In this document: in pieces, positions 47,436 through 58,041 of the stretch
Layout of the letters: every line of letters starts with the position of its first letter
How positions within the stretch are numbered: position 1 is the stretch's first letter
Assembly: GCF_041200145.1 (NCBI RefSeq)
Contig: NZ_CP165734.1
Span: 930,001-994,000, forward strand
Length of the DNA: 64,000 bases
From: Bradyrhizobium sp. LLZ17
GTDB taxonomy: Bacteria; Pseudomonadota; Alphaproteobacteria; Rhizobiales; Xanthobacteraceae
Direction of reading: 5' to 3'
Notes under the pieces: model-generated
Told to the model about the DNA's origin: nothing
Seen by the model: only the letters and a program-made list of their open reading frames with translations
The model's database searches: none
Program-made: the position numbers and the translations under genes

Positions 47436-48344
47436 ATGAATCGTCCAACCGTCCTCGAAGCCACGGTGTTTGGAAGCGCGCTTGCGGCGTCAGCGGCCGC
47501 GAACGCCCCTGTGGCAGCGGCCCAGCAGGCTCCGCGGTCGCCCTATGTGACTGCCAGGGATGGCACCAGGCTGTTCGTGCAGGATTGGGGCAGCGGCCGC
47601 CCGGTGCTGCTGCTGTCCGCCTGGACCTTCGACGCCAGCACCTGGGGCAACCATATTGCCGCGCTCAATGCCAAAGGCTTCCGCTGCGTTGCGCCCGACA
47701 GGCGTGGGCACGGCCGGTCCGAGATGCCGTCCACCGGCTACGACCTCGACACGCTGACGGACGACGTGGCCGCATTGATCGAGGCGCGCGACCTGCGAGA
47801 CGTGACGCTGGTCGGCTTCTCGATGGGATCGGTCGAGGCGGTGAACTATCTGGCGCGATACGGATCGGACCGGATCGCAAGGCTCGTGCTGGTCGCGCCG
47901 ACGACGCCGTTCCTGGTCAAGACCGACGACAACCCGGATGCAATTCCGAAGGCCATGATCGAGGCCGAGCAAGCGACCATCGCGCGCGACTTCGCGAAAT
48001 GGATTGCGGCGAACGAATCACCGTTCTTCACCGCGGAGACGCCCGAGATCACACGGACCTGGATTCGCCAGATGATGCTGAGCGTGCCGCTGCCGGTCGC
48101 ACTGGCGTGCCGCCAGCCCATCTCGTTTTCCGATCTGCGCATGGCGGCCGCCGGGATTGATCGTCCGACGCTGATCCTTCATGGCGACAAAGATGCCAGC
48201 GCGCCGCTGCCGCTCACGGGTGCCAAGACCGCCAAACTGATCAAGGGCAGCAAGCTGATCGTTTACGAAGGCGGGCCGCATCCGTTGCCGCTGACGCATG
48301 GCGAGCGCCTGCTTGCGGACATGCTCGCCTTCATGAGCGACTGA
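47436..48344 (+). CDS. Alpha/beta hydrolase (non-heme peroxidase-like)
   Basis: A 302-residue alpha/beta-hydrolase with a signal-like N-terminus (Ala-rich residues 8-33). The nucleophile Ser lies in LVGFSMGSVEAVNY (about residue 128), the Asp in LILHGDKDASAPL and the His in EGGPHPLPLTHGER. The lid region resembles cofactor-free haloperoxidases and esterases. The substrate is unknown. It stands alone, with a 240-bp gap to the divergent small exported gene. Confidence 0.87.
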   Translation: MNRPTVLEATVFGSALAASAAANAPVAAAQQAPRSPYVTARDGTRLFVQDWGSGRPVLLLSAWTFDASTWGNHIAALNAKGFRCVAPDRRGHGRSEMPSTGYDLDTLTDDVAALIEARDLRDVTLVGFSMGSVEAVNYLARYGSDRIARLVLVAPTTPFLVKTDDNPDAIPKAMIEAEQATIARDFAKWIAANESPFFTAETPEITRTWIRQMMLSVPLPVALACRQPISFSDLRMAAAGIDRPTLILHGDKDASAPLPLTGAKTAKLIKGSKLIVYEGGPHPLPLTHGERLLADMLAFMSD

Positions 48345-48354
48345 CTTATTGTTT

Positions 48355-48403
48355 GAGCATGATCTCTTCGGAAAACCGCAGCACACTTTTCCGGATCATG
48401 CTC
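48355..48403. repeat. GAGCATGATC-type palindromic repeat, short copy
   Basis: GAGCATGATC (48355-48364) and GATCATGCTC (48394-48403) are perfect inverted ends around a CGGAAAACCGCAGCACACTTTTCCG core. As in the copy at 20877-20952, the right end overlaps the stop codon of a minus-strand transporter gene. Confidence 0.8.
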
Positions 48404-49694
48404 AGCTCGCCCGTGTGATGTCAGCCCGGATGGTTCGCGCCGCCCACACGAAGAGAATGGCGCCGAGCGTCGTCGTGATCGCCGCCGAGAGCAGCGAATA
48501 GCGCACGGCGTCGGCGCCAAAATTGCCCTTCAGGGCGTCGTTGACCACGCCGACCGCGAGCGGGCCGACGCCCTGGCCGAAGCAGGTCGCGGTCAGCGCG
48601 ATCAGCGCGGAGGCCAGCGCCCGCATACTGGGCTTTGCCACCGTCTGCGCGATCGCGAAGATCGGCCCGAGGTGGAAGCCGACCAGGAACGAGGTCAGCG
48701 CCAGCATGGCGACCATCATGGCGAAATCCTGCGTCAGCATGCACACGGCAAACACCGGACCGGCGAGGCCTGATGTGATCGCCGGCGCCCACAGCTTCCA
48801 GCGGTCGTCGCGACGGCTGATCCTGGCCACCACGAAGCCGCCGAGCAGGGTGCCGGCCATGCCGGCGAGCCCCTTGAACGTGCCGGCATAGGTGCCGATC
48901 TCGGCGCTCGACAGATGGTGCAAGCGGGCGAGGAACGGCGGGATCCAGGCTGAGGTCGCGTAATTGGTATACGTCGTCAGGCAGAAGCCGATCAGCACGA
49001 TGACAAAACTCTGCTGCGAGGCGAGGAAGCGCAGCGTCGGTCCGAGCGGTTCGGGCACGAAATTCTCCCGCATGGCGCCGCGCTTCGGCTCGGAGACCGT
49101 CAGCCACAGGATCAGCGCGAGCAGGATGCCGGGCACGCCCGCGACATAGAACGCCATCCGCCAGCCATAGTGCTGGTTGACATAGCCGCCGACGAAATAG
49201 CCGAGGAAAACGCCCAGATAAGTACCGACGGCGTAGATGCCGAGCGCGCGCGGGCGCTCGTTCTTGGCGAAGAGATCGGCGACGACGGATTGCGAGGCGG
49301 GAGAGCCGGCGGATTCGCCGATGCCGACGCCGATCCTGGCGAACGCCAGCGCGGTCACGCTCGACGCCATGCCGCACAGCGCCGTCATCGCGCTCCAGAA
49401 CGCGAACGCCATTGCCACGATGTTGCGCCGATTGAATCGGTCAGCCACGCGCGCGATCGGGATGCCGAGCAGGGAATAAAACAGGGCGAAGCCGAAGCCT
49501 GCGAGCAGGCCCATCATGGTGTCGCTGAGCGCAAACTCCTTCTTGATCGGCTCGATCAGGACATTGAAGATCGTGCGGTCGAGGAAGTTTAGGGCATAGA
49601 TGATGGTGAGCAGGCCGAGCACGTAGTAGCGCCGCGCCGACGGCTCCGCCGCGGCGGCCGTTTGCACCGGCATTTGTGACGCCACATCGACCAT
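48402..49694 (-). CDS. MFS transporter
   Basis: A 430-residue major facilitator with twelve predicted helices. The helix 2-3 loop motif reads GIPIARVADRFNRRNIV (about residues 76-92), and helix 4 has FARIGVGIGESAGSPASQS, typical of the spinster-like/organic-acid branch. It lies 55 bp downstream of the Rieske oxygenase gene on the same strand, so it probably imports the oxygenase substrate. ATG at 49692-49694 has GGGGGGAA upstream. Confidence 0.9.
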   Translation of the reverse strand: MVDVASQMPVQTAAAAEPSARRYYVLGLLTIIYALNFLDRTIFNVLIEPIKKEFALSDTMMGLLAGFGFALFYSLLGIPIARVADRFNRRNIVAMAFAFWSAMTALCGMASSVTALAFARIGVGIGESAGSPASQSVVADLFAKNERPRALGIYAVGTYLGVFLGYFVGGYVNQHYGWRMAFYVAGVPGILLALILWLTVSEPKRGAMRENFVPEPLGPTLRFLASQQSFVIVLIGFCLTTYTNYATSAWIPPFLARLHHLSSAEIGTYAGTFKGLAGMAGTLLGGFVVARISRRDDRWKLWAPAITSGLAGPVFAVCMLTQDFAMMVAMLALTSFLVGFHLGPIFAIAQTVAKPSMRALASALIALTATCFGQGVGPLAVGVVNDALKGNFGADAVRYSLLSAAITTTLGAILFVWAARTIRADITRAS

Positions 49695-49749
49695 TGCTTC
49701 CCCCCAACGTGTCCTGTTGTTGTCACTGGTCCAGCCCTTGTGGGGCTTG

Positions 49750-50940
49750 TCAGCCTTCGCGGATGTAGTTCCCCGCTTCGAACGCGACCGGCGGCGCGCC
49801 GGCATCGAACGACACGCCGATGGGGTGGCGGCCGTCGGCGATTGCCTCCAGTTGCTCGCCCAGCATCCGCCGGATCATCAGGATGCCGCGATCGCTCTGG
49901 CCAAAATGCTCCTCGGAATGGAGGGTCTGCGCGCCCTGGCCGACCTGGGCCTCGTAGTCGCCGGGCAATTGCTGGTGCTCGGCCTCAGTCATGTCCCACC
50001 AGAACTTTCCGTTGAACTTCGAGCGCATGCGGCCGATGTCACCGGAAGTCTTGACGCGGCCGGCGACGTAGATGCGGAACGACGTATCGTCGATCGGCAG
50101 CGTCCAGCCGATCGACTCGACCCGGGCGAACTGCGCCACGCGCGGGTTCGGCACGACGCGCAAGGTGGGCAGCGCGGCTTCAGTGACGCGGTAAAACACC
50201 TTGCCGTCGTCCTGCTTGCGGATCGAGCGGACGGCGATCCCGCGCGGTGTTTTGTCGAATATCACCTCGGGCATCGAAGCCATCATGTTGGTGAATTGCG
50301 GGCCCGAGAACGAACCGTGCAGGACAGGCACATGATAGGGATCGACCACGTTTTCGAAATGCTGGAGCCAGTTGCAGGGGATGATCGCAGGGCCGCCGCC
50401 GCCGATCGATGAATCATCGGCGTCGACGAACTCGCCGTCGTCCATGGTCTCCAGGCATTCGTAGCGCGGCAGCACCGGGCGTTTCTCGGCCGGGCCCATA
50501 TAGGCGAAGATCAGACCGTAGCGCTCTTCGACCGGATACCAGGGCTGGCGCACCTTGTCCTTGAACGGGCCGCCATCGGGCTCGCAGGGCTGCTCCAGGC
50601 AGTGACCCTCGGTGTCGAACTTCCAGCCATGATAGCAGCAGCGGATGCCGTCCTCTTCGACCTTGCCGTAATAAAGCGTGGTGCCGCGGTGGCAGCAGCG
50701 CGCGTGCAACAGGCCGGCGCGGCCGCGCTTGTCGCGGAACAGGATCAGATCCTCGCCGAGCGCGCGCACCTTTTTCGGCGTGTCGGTGGCGTCGCTCACA
50801 AGCCCGACTGGATGCCAGTAGCGGCGGAGCAGCTCGCCCATCGGCGTGCCGCGCACCACCGCAGTGAGCTCGGTGCGCGTATGCGCCGGCTTCATCGCAT
50901 AGGCGGTGCCGAGATCGAGATCCCGCTGGGTGACGCTCAT
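49750..50940 (-). CDS. Rieske non-heme iron oxygenase, large subunit
   Basis: 396 residues. The N-terminal Rieske centre ligands read ARCCHRGTTL and CCYHGWKFD (CxH...CxxH, residues about 88-112). The catalytic iron site is NWLQHFENVVDPYHVPVLHG, with two His and an upstream Asp/Asn region typical of aromatic-ring and O-demethylating oxygenases of the vanillate/phthalate type. It needs an electron-donor reductase that is not encoded nearby. The ATG at 50938-50940 has GGGAGG upstream. It diverges from a MarR gene across an operator. Confidence 0.9.
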   Translation of the reverse strand: MSVTQRDLDLGTAYAMKPAHTRTELTAVVRGTPMGELLRRYWHPVGLVSDATDTPKKVRALGEDLILFRDKRGRAGLLHARCCHRGTTLYYGKVEEDGIRCCYHGWKFDTEGHCLEQPCEPDGGPFKDKVRQPWYPVEERYGLIFAYMGPAEKRPVLPRYECLETMDDGEFVDADDSSIGGGGPAIIPCNWLQHFENVVDPYHVPVLHGSFSGPQFTNMMASMPEVIFDKTPRGIAVRSIRKQDDGKVFYRVTEAALPTLRVVPNPRVAQFARVESIGWTLPIDDTSFRIYVAGRVKTSGDIGRMRSKFNGKFWWDMTEAEHQQLPGDYEAQVGQGAQTLHSEEHFGQSDRGILMIRRMLGEQLEAIADGRHPIGVSFDAGAPPVAFEAGNYIREG

Positions 50941-51010
50941 GCTGATCCTCCCGCCGCAGGCCTTGGATGGCCCGGGTCGCTTATTCATCTGTTGACCCAG
51001 TGAAATATAG

Positions 51011-51031
51011 ATCGTTGATAATGTCAACGAT
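51011..51031. promoter_or_regulatory. Palindromic operator between Rieske oxygenase and MarR genes
   Basis: A perfect 8-bp inverted repeat ATCGTTGA-TAATG-TCAACGAT lies in the 176-bp divergent region. The site and spacing fit a MarR dimer. Binding is inferred. Confidence 0.7.
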
Positions 51032-51116
51032 GTCGGTATAGCTCTTCATTTGGACGACCGGACGGGCTGCGGCGCGCGGGCTTGGCAGGCCACGGCTTTC
51101 TTGGCAGAGGTGGCCC

Positions 51117-51632
51117 ATGAGCGAGACACAGAGCAGGGAGGGGCGCCCATCGCCCGAGGCCGACGACAGGGGGTCGCCCGCACCGATCACCTTGATGCTG
51201 TCGTCGCGGCTGATGGTGCTTGCCAATCTGCTCAAGCGCGGGGCCATCCTGCGCTACAAGCGTCTGGCCGGATTGTCCTCGGTCGAGTTCGGTCTGGTCG
51301 CTTCGCTCGGCCGCCGACCGCCGATGAGCGTGGCGCGGCTCGCCGAAGCCGTCGGCCAGGACAAGGGACAGATCAGCCGCGCGCTGGCTGGGCTGGTCTC
51401 GCGCAAGCTGATTGCGAAGTCAGAGAACCCAAGGGACTGCCGCGAGGTGCTGGTGTCGCTGACACAGGCCGGGCTCGCCGCGCATGATGCGATCGTCGAA
51501 GGTGCGCAGCAGCGCAATCGCCTGCTGCTGGAACAACTGAGCGATGACGAGTTGGAGACGCTGCTTGCGCAGATCGAGCGTCTCACCGCGACGGCAGAGG
51601 CGATGCTCGAAGCGGAGAAAGCTCCGCGCTGA
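51117..51632 (+). CDS. MarR family transcriptional regulator
   Basis: A 171-residue winged-helix regulator. Recognition helix SVARLAEAVGQDKGQISRALAGL and wing KSENPRDCREVLVSL are clear (about residues 70-115). The 25-residue N-terminal leader is polar and disordered. Placed divergent from the Rieske oxygenase-MFS operon, it likely represses that operon until the substrate arrives. The ATG is at 51117. Confidence 0.9.
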   Translation: MSETQSREGRPSPEADDRGSPAPITLMLSSRLMVLANLLKRGAILRYKRLAGLSSVEFGLVASLGRRPPMSVARLAEAVGQDKGQISRALAGLVSRKLIAKSENPRDCREVLVSLTQAGLAAHDAIVEGAQQRNRLLLEQLSDDELETLLAQIERLTATAEAMLEAEKAPR

Positions 51633-52138
51633 TCTCTTGGCAATCTGCGGAAAGGTGGATCGAGCTTCCGATCGACAGCGGTTTATATTCGGGCAGGCTT
51701 CGACGGAAGCGAGCCAGCACTGACGCATTCGCCACACGAGCCCCGATGCCGTCCTGATGCATGGCTGGTCCGATCCATCGCGCCTGTGGATAGATGTCTG
51801 TGCTGCACCTGTCCTGCCGGCGGCTGCGTGACGGTGGGCGCGCCTGTCATCATTGTAATCTGGACTTTGCTGCGTCGCGGCCTAGATAAAGTGAGCTTCT
51901 CAAAACGTGGATATTGCGGCCAAGCGCGCCTGGACTGATCGGGGTCGCCCTTGCTGGGGCGATCGATCTGCTCCATACCAGCCGCGGGGCGATTCCGGGA
52001 TTTCTACCGTTCTGGGGGCGGCAAGGGCCTGAAAATAGCGTGTCTTGCGCCCATTGGTGCACTGCGCTAAGGCTCAGAATAATTCCAAACTGGACGAATC
52101 CGTGGCTGTCCCGAGGTCGCGGGAAAAAGGGCTCGCCA
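51633..52138. other. Upstream region of the nuo operon
   Basis: About 500 bp without a supported gene. A weak promoter candidate for nuo is TTGGTG (52054-52059) with AATAAT (52078-52083), 18 bp apart, about 55 bp before nuoA. No terminator for the MarR gene is visible. Confidence 0.4.
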
Positions 52139-52504
52139 ATGAGCGGCATTCTGCAGAACTATCTTCCTCTCGTGGTCTTTATAGGGGTGGCAGGGCTCAT
52201 CGGCCTCGTGCTGCTGATCGCGCCCTTCGTCGTCGCCTTCCAGCAGCCGGACCCGGAAAAACTGTCGGCGTATGAGTGCGGTTTCAACGCCTTCGACGAC
52301 GCCCGCATGAAGTTCGACGTTCGCTTCTACCTGGTCGCCATTCTCTTCATCATCTTCGACCTCGAAGTGGCGTTCCTGTTTCCGTGGGCGGTGGCGTTCG
52401 GCAAGCTTGGCGCGACCGGGTTCTGGTCCATGGTGGTGTTCCTCGCCGTGCTGACGGTCGGGTTCGCCTATGAATGGAAGAAAGGGGCACTCGAATGGGA
52501 TTGA
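52139..52504 (+). CDS. nuoA: NADH-quinone oxidoreductase subunit A
   Basis: 121 residues, three membrane helices. Signature segments are [43 protein letters not shown]. The Cys loop and acidic residues lie near the quinone channel of complex I. The stop overlaps nuoB by 10 bp. First gene of the operon. Confidence 0.96.
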   Translation: MSGILQNYLPLVVFIGVAGLIGLVLLIAPFVVAFQQPDPEKLSAYECGFNAFDDARMKFDVRFYLVAILFIIFDLEVAFLFPWAVAFGKLGATGFWSMVVFLAVLTVGFAYEWKKGALEWD

Positions 52505-53082
52505 ACCCAGCGCCGTCCGCCGGTCCGGTTCTCGCGCCGGCTCCCAAAGGCATCCTCGATCCGTCGACCGGCAAGCCGGTCGGGGCCAATGACCCGTTCT
52601 TCCTCGAGGTCAACTCCGAGCTGTCCGACAAGGGCTTCTTCGTGGCCGCGACCGACGACCTCATCACCTGGGCGCGCACCGGTTCCCTGATGTGGATGAC
52701 CTTCGGCCTGGCCTGCTGCGCGGTCGAGATGATGCAGATGTCGATGCCGCGCTACGACGTCGAGCGCTTCGGCTTCGCGCCGCGCGCCTCGCCGCGCCAG
52801 TCCGACGTGATGATCGTTGCCGGCACGTTGACCAACAAGATGGCGCCGGCGCTGCGCAAGGTCTACGACCAGATGCCGGAGCCGCGCTACGTCATCTCGA
52901 TGGGCTCCTGCGCCAATGGCGGCGGCTATTATCATTATTCCTACTCGGTCGTGCGCGGCTGCGACCGCATCGTTCCGATCGACATCTATGTGCCGGGCTG
53001 CCCGCCCACCGCGGAAGCGCTGCTCTACGGCGTGCTGCTGCTTCAGAAGAAGATCCGGCGCACCGGCACCATCGAACGCTAA
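52495..53082 (+). CDS. nuoB: NADH-quinone oxidoreductase subunit B
   Basis: 195 residues. It carries cluster N2, the last iron-sulfur centre before quinone: tandem Cys in [10 protein letters not shown], then [11 protein letters not shown] and [14 protein letters not shown]. The N-terminal 35 residues are a Pro-rich leader. Overlaps nuoA. Confidence 0.97.
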   Translation: MGLNPAPSAGPVLAPAPKGILDPSTGKPVGANDPFFLEVNSELSDKGFFVAATDDLITWARTGSLMWMTFGLACCAVEMMQMSMPRYDVERFGFAPRASPRQSDVMIVAGTLTNKMAPALRKVYDQMPEPRYVISMGSCANGGGYYHYSYSVVRGCDRIVPIDIYVPGCPPTAEALLYGVLLLQKKIRRTGTIER

Positions 53083-53093
53083 GGTTTTACGTC

Positions 53094-53705
53094 ATGGACG
53101 ATGGCAAGCTCGACGCCTTGGGGCAAACGATCGTGAGCGCGCTTCCGGGCGCCGCCACCGGTCACAGCGTGGCCTTCAACCAGCTCACGGTCGATGTCGA
53201 GGCCAGCAAGATCGTCGAGGTGGTCAAGTACCTGCGCGACGATGCGAATTGCCGCTTCATCAGCTTCACCGACATCACGGCGGTGGATTATCCGGACCGC
53301 GAGAAGCGTTTCGACGTGATCTATCATTTTCTGTCGCCGACGCTGAACACGCGGATCCGGCTCAGGGCCCAGGCCGACGAGACCACGCAAGTGCCGTCGC
53401 TGATCGAGGTGTTTCCCGGCGCCGACTGGTTCGAGCGCGAGGCCTATGACCTCTACGGCGTGATCTTCGTCGGTCATCCCGACATGCGCCGCATCCTCAC
53501 CGATTACGGCTTCGAGGGTCATCCGCTGCGCAAGGACTTTCCGCTCACTGGCTTCGTCGAGGTCCGCTACGACGACCAGGAGAAGCGCGTCGTGTACGAG
53601 CCGGTCCGGCTCAACCAGGAATTCCGCAAGTTCGATTTCCTCTCGCCATGGGAGGGCGCTGACTATCCGCTCCCCGGTGACGAGAAGGCGGGGCCGAAGG
53701 TCTGA
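53094..53705 (+). CDS. nuoC: NADH-quinone oxidoreductase subunit C
   Basis: 203 residues. The 30-kDa subunit signature [16 protein letters not shown] ([11 protein letters not shown]) and [39 protein letters not shown] are present. It is part of the peripheral arm and separate from nuoD, as in alphaproteobacteria. It starts 11 bp after nuoB. Confidence 0.97.
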   Translation: MDDGKLDALGQTIVSALPGAATGHSVAFNQLTVDVEASKIVEVVKYLRDDANCRFISFTDITAVDYPDREKRFDVIYHFLSPTLNTRIRLRAQADETTQVPSLIEVFPGADWFEREAYDLYGVIFVGHPDMRRILTDYGFEGHPLRKDFPLTGFVEVRYDDQEKRVVYEPVRLNQEFRKFDFLSPWEGADYPLPGDEKAGPKV

Positions 53706-53707
53706 CC

Positions 53708-54904
53708 ATGAACGAGCAACCCGAAAACCTTCGCAACTTCACCATCAATTTTGGTCCGCAGCATCCGGCGGCGCACGGCGTCCTGCGCCTGGTGCTGGAG
53801 CTCGACGGCGAAGTGGTCGCGCGCGTCGATCCCCATATCGGCCTGCTTCATCGTGGCACCGAGAAGCTGATCGAGGCGAAAACGTACCTGCAGGCGGTGC
53901 CGTATTTCGATCGGCTGGACTACGTTGCGCCCCTGACCCAGGAACACGCGTTCTGCCTCGCGATCGAGAAGCTGCTCGGCATCGAAGTGCCGCGCCGGGG
54001 ACAGCTGATCCGCGTGCTCTACCATGAGATCAGCCGCATTCTCTCGCACCTCCTCAACGTCACCACGCAGGCGATGGACGTCGGCGCGCTGACCCCGCCG
54101 CTGTGGGGTTTCGAGGAGCGCGAGAAGCTGATGGTGTTCTACGAGCGCGCCTCCGGCAGCCGCATGCATGCGAATTATTATCGGCCCGGCGGCGTGCATC
54201 AGGATCTGCCGCCGAAGCTGATCGACGATATCGAGGCCTGGTGCGATCCGTTCCTGAAGGTGGTCGACGATCTCGACCGGCTGCTCACGAACAACCGCAT
54301 CTTCAAGCAGCGCAATGTCGATATCGGCGTGGTGCCGCTGAGCGAAGCCTGGGCGTGGGGTTTTTCGGGCGTGATGGTGCGCGGCTCCGGCGCCGCCTGG
54401 GACCTGCGCAAGGCGCAGCCCTACGATTGCTACGCCGAAATGGACTTCGATATTCCCATCGGCAAGAACGGCGACTGCTACGATCGGTACCTGATCCGCA
54501 TGGAAGAGATGCGTCAGTCCGTCCGCATCATGAAGCAGTGCATCCAGAAGCTGAAATCGGCGGACGGGCAGGGCCCGGTGCTGGTCCAGGACAACAAGAT
54601 ATCGCCACCCCGGCGCGGCGAGATGAAGCGCTCGATGGAAGCGTTGATCCATCACTTCAAGCTCTACACCGAGGGCTTCCACGTGCCGGCCGGCGAAGTC
54701 TATGCCGCGGTCGAAGCGCCGAAGGGCGAGTTCGGCGTCTATCTCGTCTCCGACGGCACCAACAAACCCTACAAGTGCAAGATCCGCTCGCCCGGCTTTG
54801 CGCATCTCCAGGCCATGGACCACATCTGCAAGGGCCATCTGCTCGCCGACGTCTCCGCGATCCTGGGTTCGCTCGACATCGTGTTCGGAGAGGTCGATCG
54901 GTGA
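53708..54904 (+). CDS. nuoD: NADH-quinone oxidoreductase subunit D
   Basis: 398 residues of the 49-kDa subunit that forms the quinone pocket. [22 protein letters not shown] near the start is the signature, with the His that lines the site. [23 protein letters not shown] and the C-terminal DIVFGEVDR are standard. Its stop (TGA 54902-54904) overlaps the ATG of an FkbM methyltransferase gene instead of being followed by nuoE. Confidence 0.98.
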   Translation: MNEQPENLRNFTINFGPQHPAAHGVLRLVLELDGEVVARVDPHIGLLHRGTEKLIEAKTYLQAVPYFDRLDYVAPLTQEHAFCLAIEKLLGIEVPRRGQLIRVLYHEISRILSHLLNVTTQAMDVGALTPPLWGFEEREKLMVFYERASGSRMHANYYRPGGVHQDLPPKLIDDIEAWCDPFLKVVDDLDRLLTNNRIFKQRNVDIGVVPLSEAWAWGFSGVMVRGSGAAWDLRKAQPYDCYAEMDFDIPIGKNGDCYDRYLIRMEEMRQSVRIMKQCIQKLKSADGQGPVLVQDNKISPPRRGEMKRSMEALIHHFKLYTEGFHVPAGEVYAAVEAPKGEFGVYLVSDGTNKPYKCKIRSPGFAHLQAMDHICKGHLLADVSAILGSLDIVFGEVDR

Positions 54905-55866
54905 TGGCGCAGGCGCCGATCCAGTTTGACCGTGCCTCGGGGGCCCTCGAAGGGGCCAACCTGTGGGAGCGGACGGCTGCCTTGGCGCTGGTGACGGGAT
55001 CGAAGATCTCGTCGCACTTCTCGCATATGGGCTACATCGCTTGCGCCAATCTGCTGCGCAAGACGCTGCCCGAGCGCAACATCGCGATCAAGCTCAATCC
55101 CGACGCCGTGTTCGAATTCCCCTACGGCGACGGTTATTGGAGCAAGCTGCTCAACCGCGCCTATCATTACGAAGACGAGCTGGAGCTGCTGTTCGCAGAC
55201 TCCATCGACGTCGATTACACCTTGCTCGATTGCGGCGCCAATTACGGCTATTGGTCGGTGCTGATCTCGAGCAAGCCGTTCGGCTCGCACAAGGCGATCG
55301 CGATCGAGCCGTCGGGGCAGAACTACCCGAAGCTTGCCAACAATGCGCGCGTCAACGGCAACCGCTTCGAGGCCCTGAAATGCGCGATCGGCGCGGCCCG
55401 CGGCACCGCGCGGCTGTCCGGCACCAAGCACGAGGCCTTCAGCATCGCCGGCAATCCGTCTGACGGAGGCGAGGACGTGACGGTCATCGCGCTCGATAAT
55501 CTCATCGACGACGGCAAGGTCGCCGCCAACGGCAAATATCTGATCAAGCTCGACGTCGAGGGCGTCGAGATCGAGGCGATCAAGGGCGGCGCCCGGCTGC
55601 TTCAGGCCGACAGCGTCATCATGTGCGAGGAGCATGGCAGCGACCGCTCGCACGCGGTGTCGCGCTACATCCTCGAGCAGACCCCGCTGAAGCTGATCGT
55701 GCTCGATCCGCGCAGCAACCGGCTCGAGACCGTGAGCGATCTGTCAATCCTCGACCGCATCAAGGTTTCGACCCACGTCGGCTACAACGTTTTCGGCACC
55801 GCAAGCGCATTCTGGCAGGACAGGATCGATGCCCTGAATGCGAAAACCGCGCGCCGTATGCAGTGA
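54904..55866 (+). CDS. FkbM family methyltransferase inside the nuo operon
   Basis: A 320-residue SAM methyltransferase. Motif I is TLLDCGANYGYWSVLI (about residues 102-117) with the acidic residue in AIEPSGQNY, and the FkbM signature KLDVEGVEIEAIKGG (about 218-232) is intact, followed by CEEHGSD. FkbM enzymes methylate hydroxyl groups of polyketides, sugars and other small molecules. The ATG overlaps the nuoD stop and nuoE starts 11 bp after its stop, so it is translated with complex I. Its target is unknown; a complex I subunit, a quinone or an assembly step are all possible. Confidence 0.93.
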   Translation: MAQAPIQFDRASGALEGANLWERTAALALVTGSKISSHFSHMGYIACANLLRKTLPERNIAIKLNPDAVFEFPYGDGYWSKLLNRAYHYEDELELLFADSIDVDYTLLDCGANYGYWSVLISSKPFGSHKAIAIEPSGQNYPKLANNARVNGNRFEALKCAIGAARGTARLSGTKHEAFSIAGNPSDGGEDVTVIALDNLIDDGKVAANGKYLIKLDVEGVEIEAIKGGARLLQADSVIMCEEHGSDRSHAVSRYILEQTPLKLIVLDPRSNRLETVSDLSILDRIKVSTHVGYNVFGTASAFWQDRIDALNAKTARRMQ

Positions 55867-55877
55867 GAGAATAAGCG

Positions 55878-56489
55878 ATGTCCGTCCGCCGATTAGCACC
55901 GAAGGAAGTCCAGCCCGCGAGCTTTGCGTTCACGGACGAAAACCTTGCGTTCGCGAAACAGCAGATCGCGAAATATCCGGCGGGGCGCCAGGCCTCCGCG
56001 GTCATCGCGATCCTCTGGCGCGCGCAGGAGCAGCACGAGGGCTGGGTGTCCGAAGCCGCGATCCGCGTCGTCGCCGACATGCTCGACATGCCCTATATCC
56101 GCGTGCTCGAGGTCGCGACCTTCTACACGATGTTCCAGCTCGCCCCGGTCGGCAAGAAGGCCCATGTGCAGGTCTGCGGCACCACGCCGTGCCGGCTGCG
56201 CGGCGCCGAGGATCTGATCCATGTCTGCGAGAGCCGGATCCATCACGATCCCTTCCACCTTTCCAAGGACGGCAATTTCAGCTGGGAAGAGGTGGAGTGC
56301 CTTGGCGCCTGCGTGAACGCGCCGATGGTGCTGATCGGCAAGGACACCTATGAGGACCTGACCAAGGAAACCTTTGGCAAGGTGCTCGACGGCTTTGCCT
56401 CCGGCAATCCGCCCAAGCCCGGTCCGCAGAACGGCCGCCAGTTCTCGGCGCCGATCAACGGGCCGACGACGCTGAAGGAGGTTTCCTGA
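55878..56489 (+). CDS. nuoE: NADH-quinone oxidoreductase subunit E
   Basis: 203 residues. The [2Fe-2S] N1a ligands are in [13 protein letters not shown] and [12 protein letters not shown]. It is longer than the E. coli protein by about 35 residues at the C-terminus ([16 protein letters not shown]), as in other alphaproteobacteria. The stop overlaps the next small gene (TGATG). Confidence 0.97.
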   Translation: MSVRRLAPKEVQPASFAFTDENLAFAKQQIAKYPAGRQASAVIAILWRAQEQHEGWVSEAAIRVVADMLDMPYIRVLEVATFYTMFQLAPVGKKAHVQVCGTTPCRLRGAEDLIHVCESRIHHDPFHLSKDGNFSWEEVECLGACVNAPMVLIGKDTYEDLTKETFGKVLDGFASGNPPKPGPQNGRQFSAPINGPTTLKEVS

Positions 56490-56695
56490 TGCGTGATCTC
56501 GCGACGCCGGCAAGGGGAGGGAACGAGGCCGTGAACAAATGGGGCTTCGTCGCCATGCACGCCGCGGGTGCGGCTGCTTTCATGTTTCTGATTCAGCGCT
56601 TCATGATGAGCGCGTCGCAGGAAACCAGTCTGCTCTGGGCGCTGACCTTCGCCGTCTGCGCCGCCGGGCTTGCCTACAAGCAAGCCAACCGTTGA
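56489..56695 (+). CDS. Small membrane protein encoded between nuoE and nuoF
   Basis: A 68-residue protein: a polar leader of 18 residues, then two hydrophobic helices (GFVAMHAAGAAAFMFLIQRF and LLWALTFAVCAAGLAY) and a basic end. The ribosome site AAGGAGG lies 6 bp before the ATG, which overlaps the nuoE stop, so it is coupled to nuoE. No known complex I subunit matches. A structural accessory subunit is an inference from position. Confidence 0.75.
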   Translation: MRDLATPARGGNEAVNKWGFVAMHAAGAAAFMFLIQRFMMSASQETSLLWALTFAVCAAGLAYKQANR

Positions 56696-56710
56696 TCGGA
56701 AAGCACTGAT

Positions 56711-58036
<1,326 letters not shown>

Positions 58037-58041
58037 TAGCG

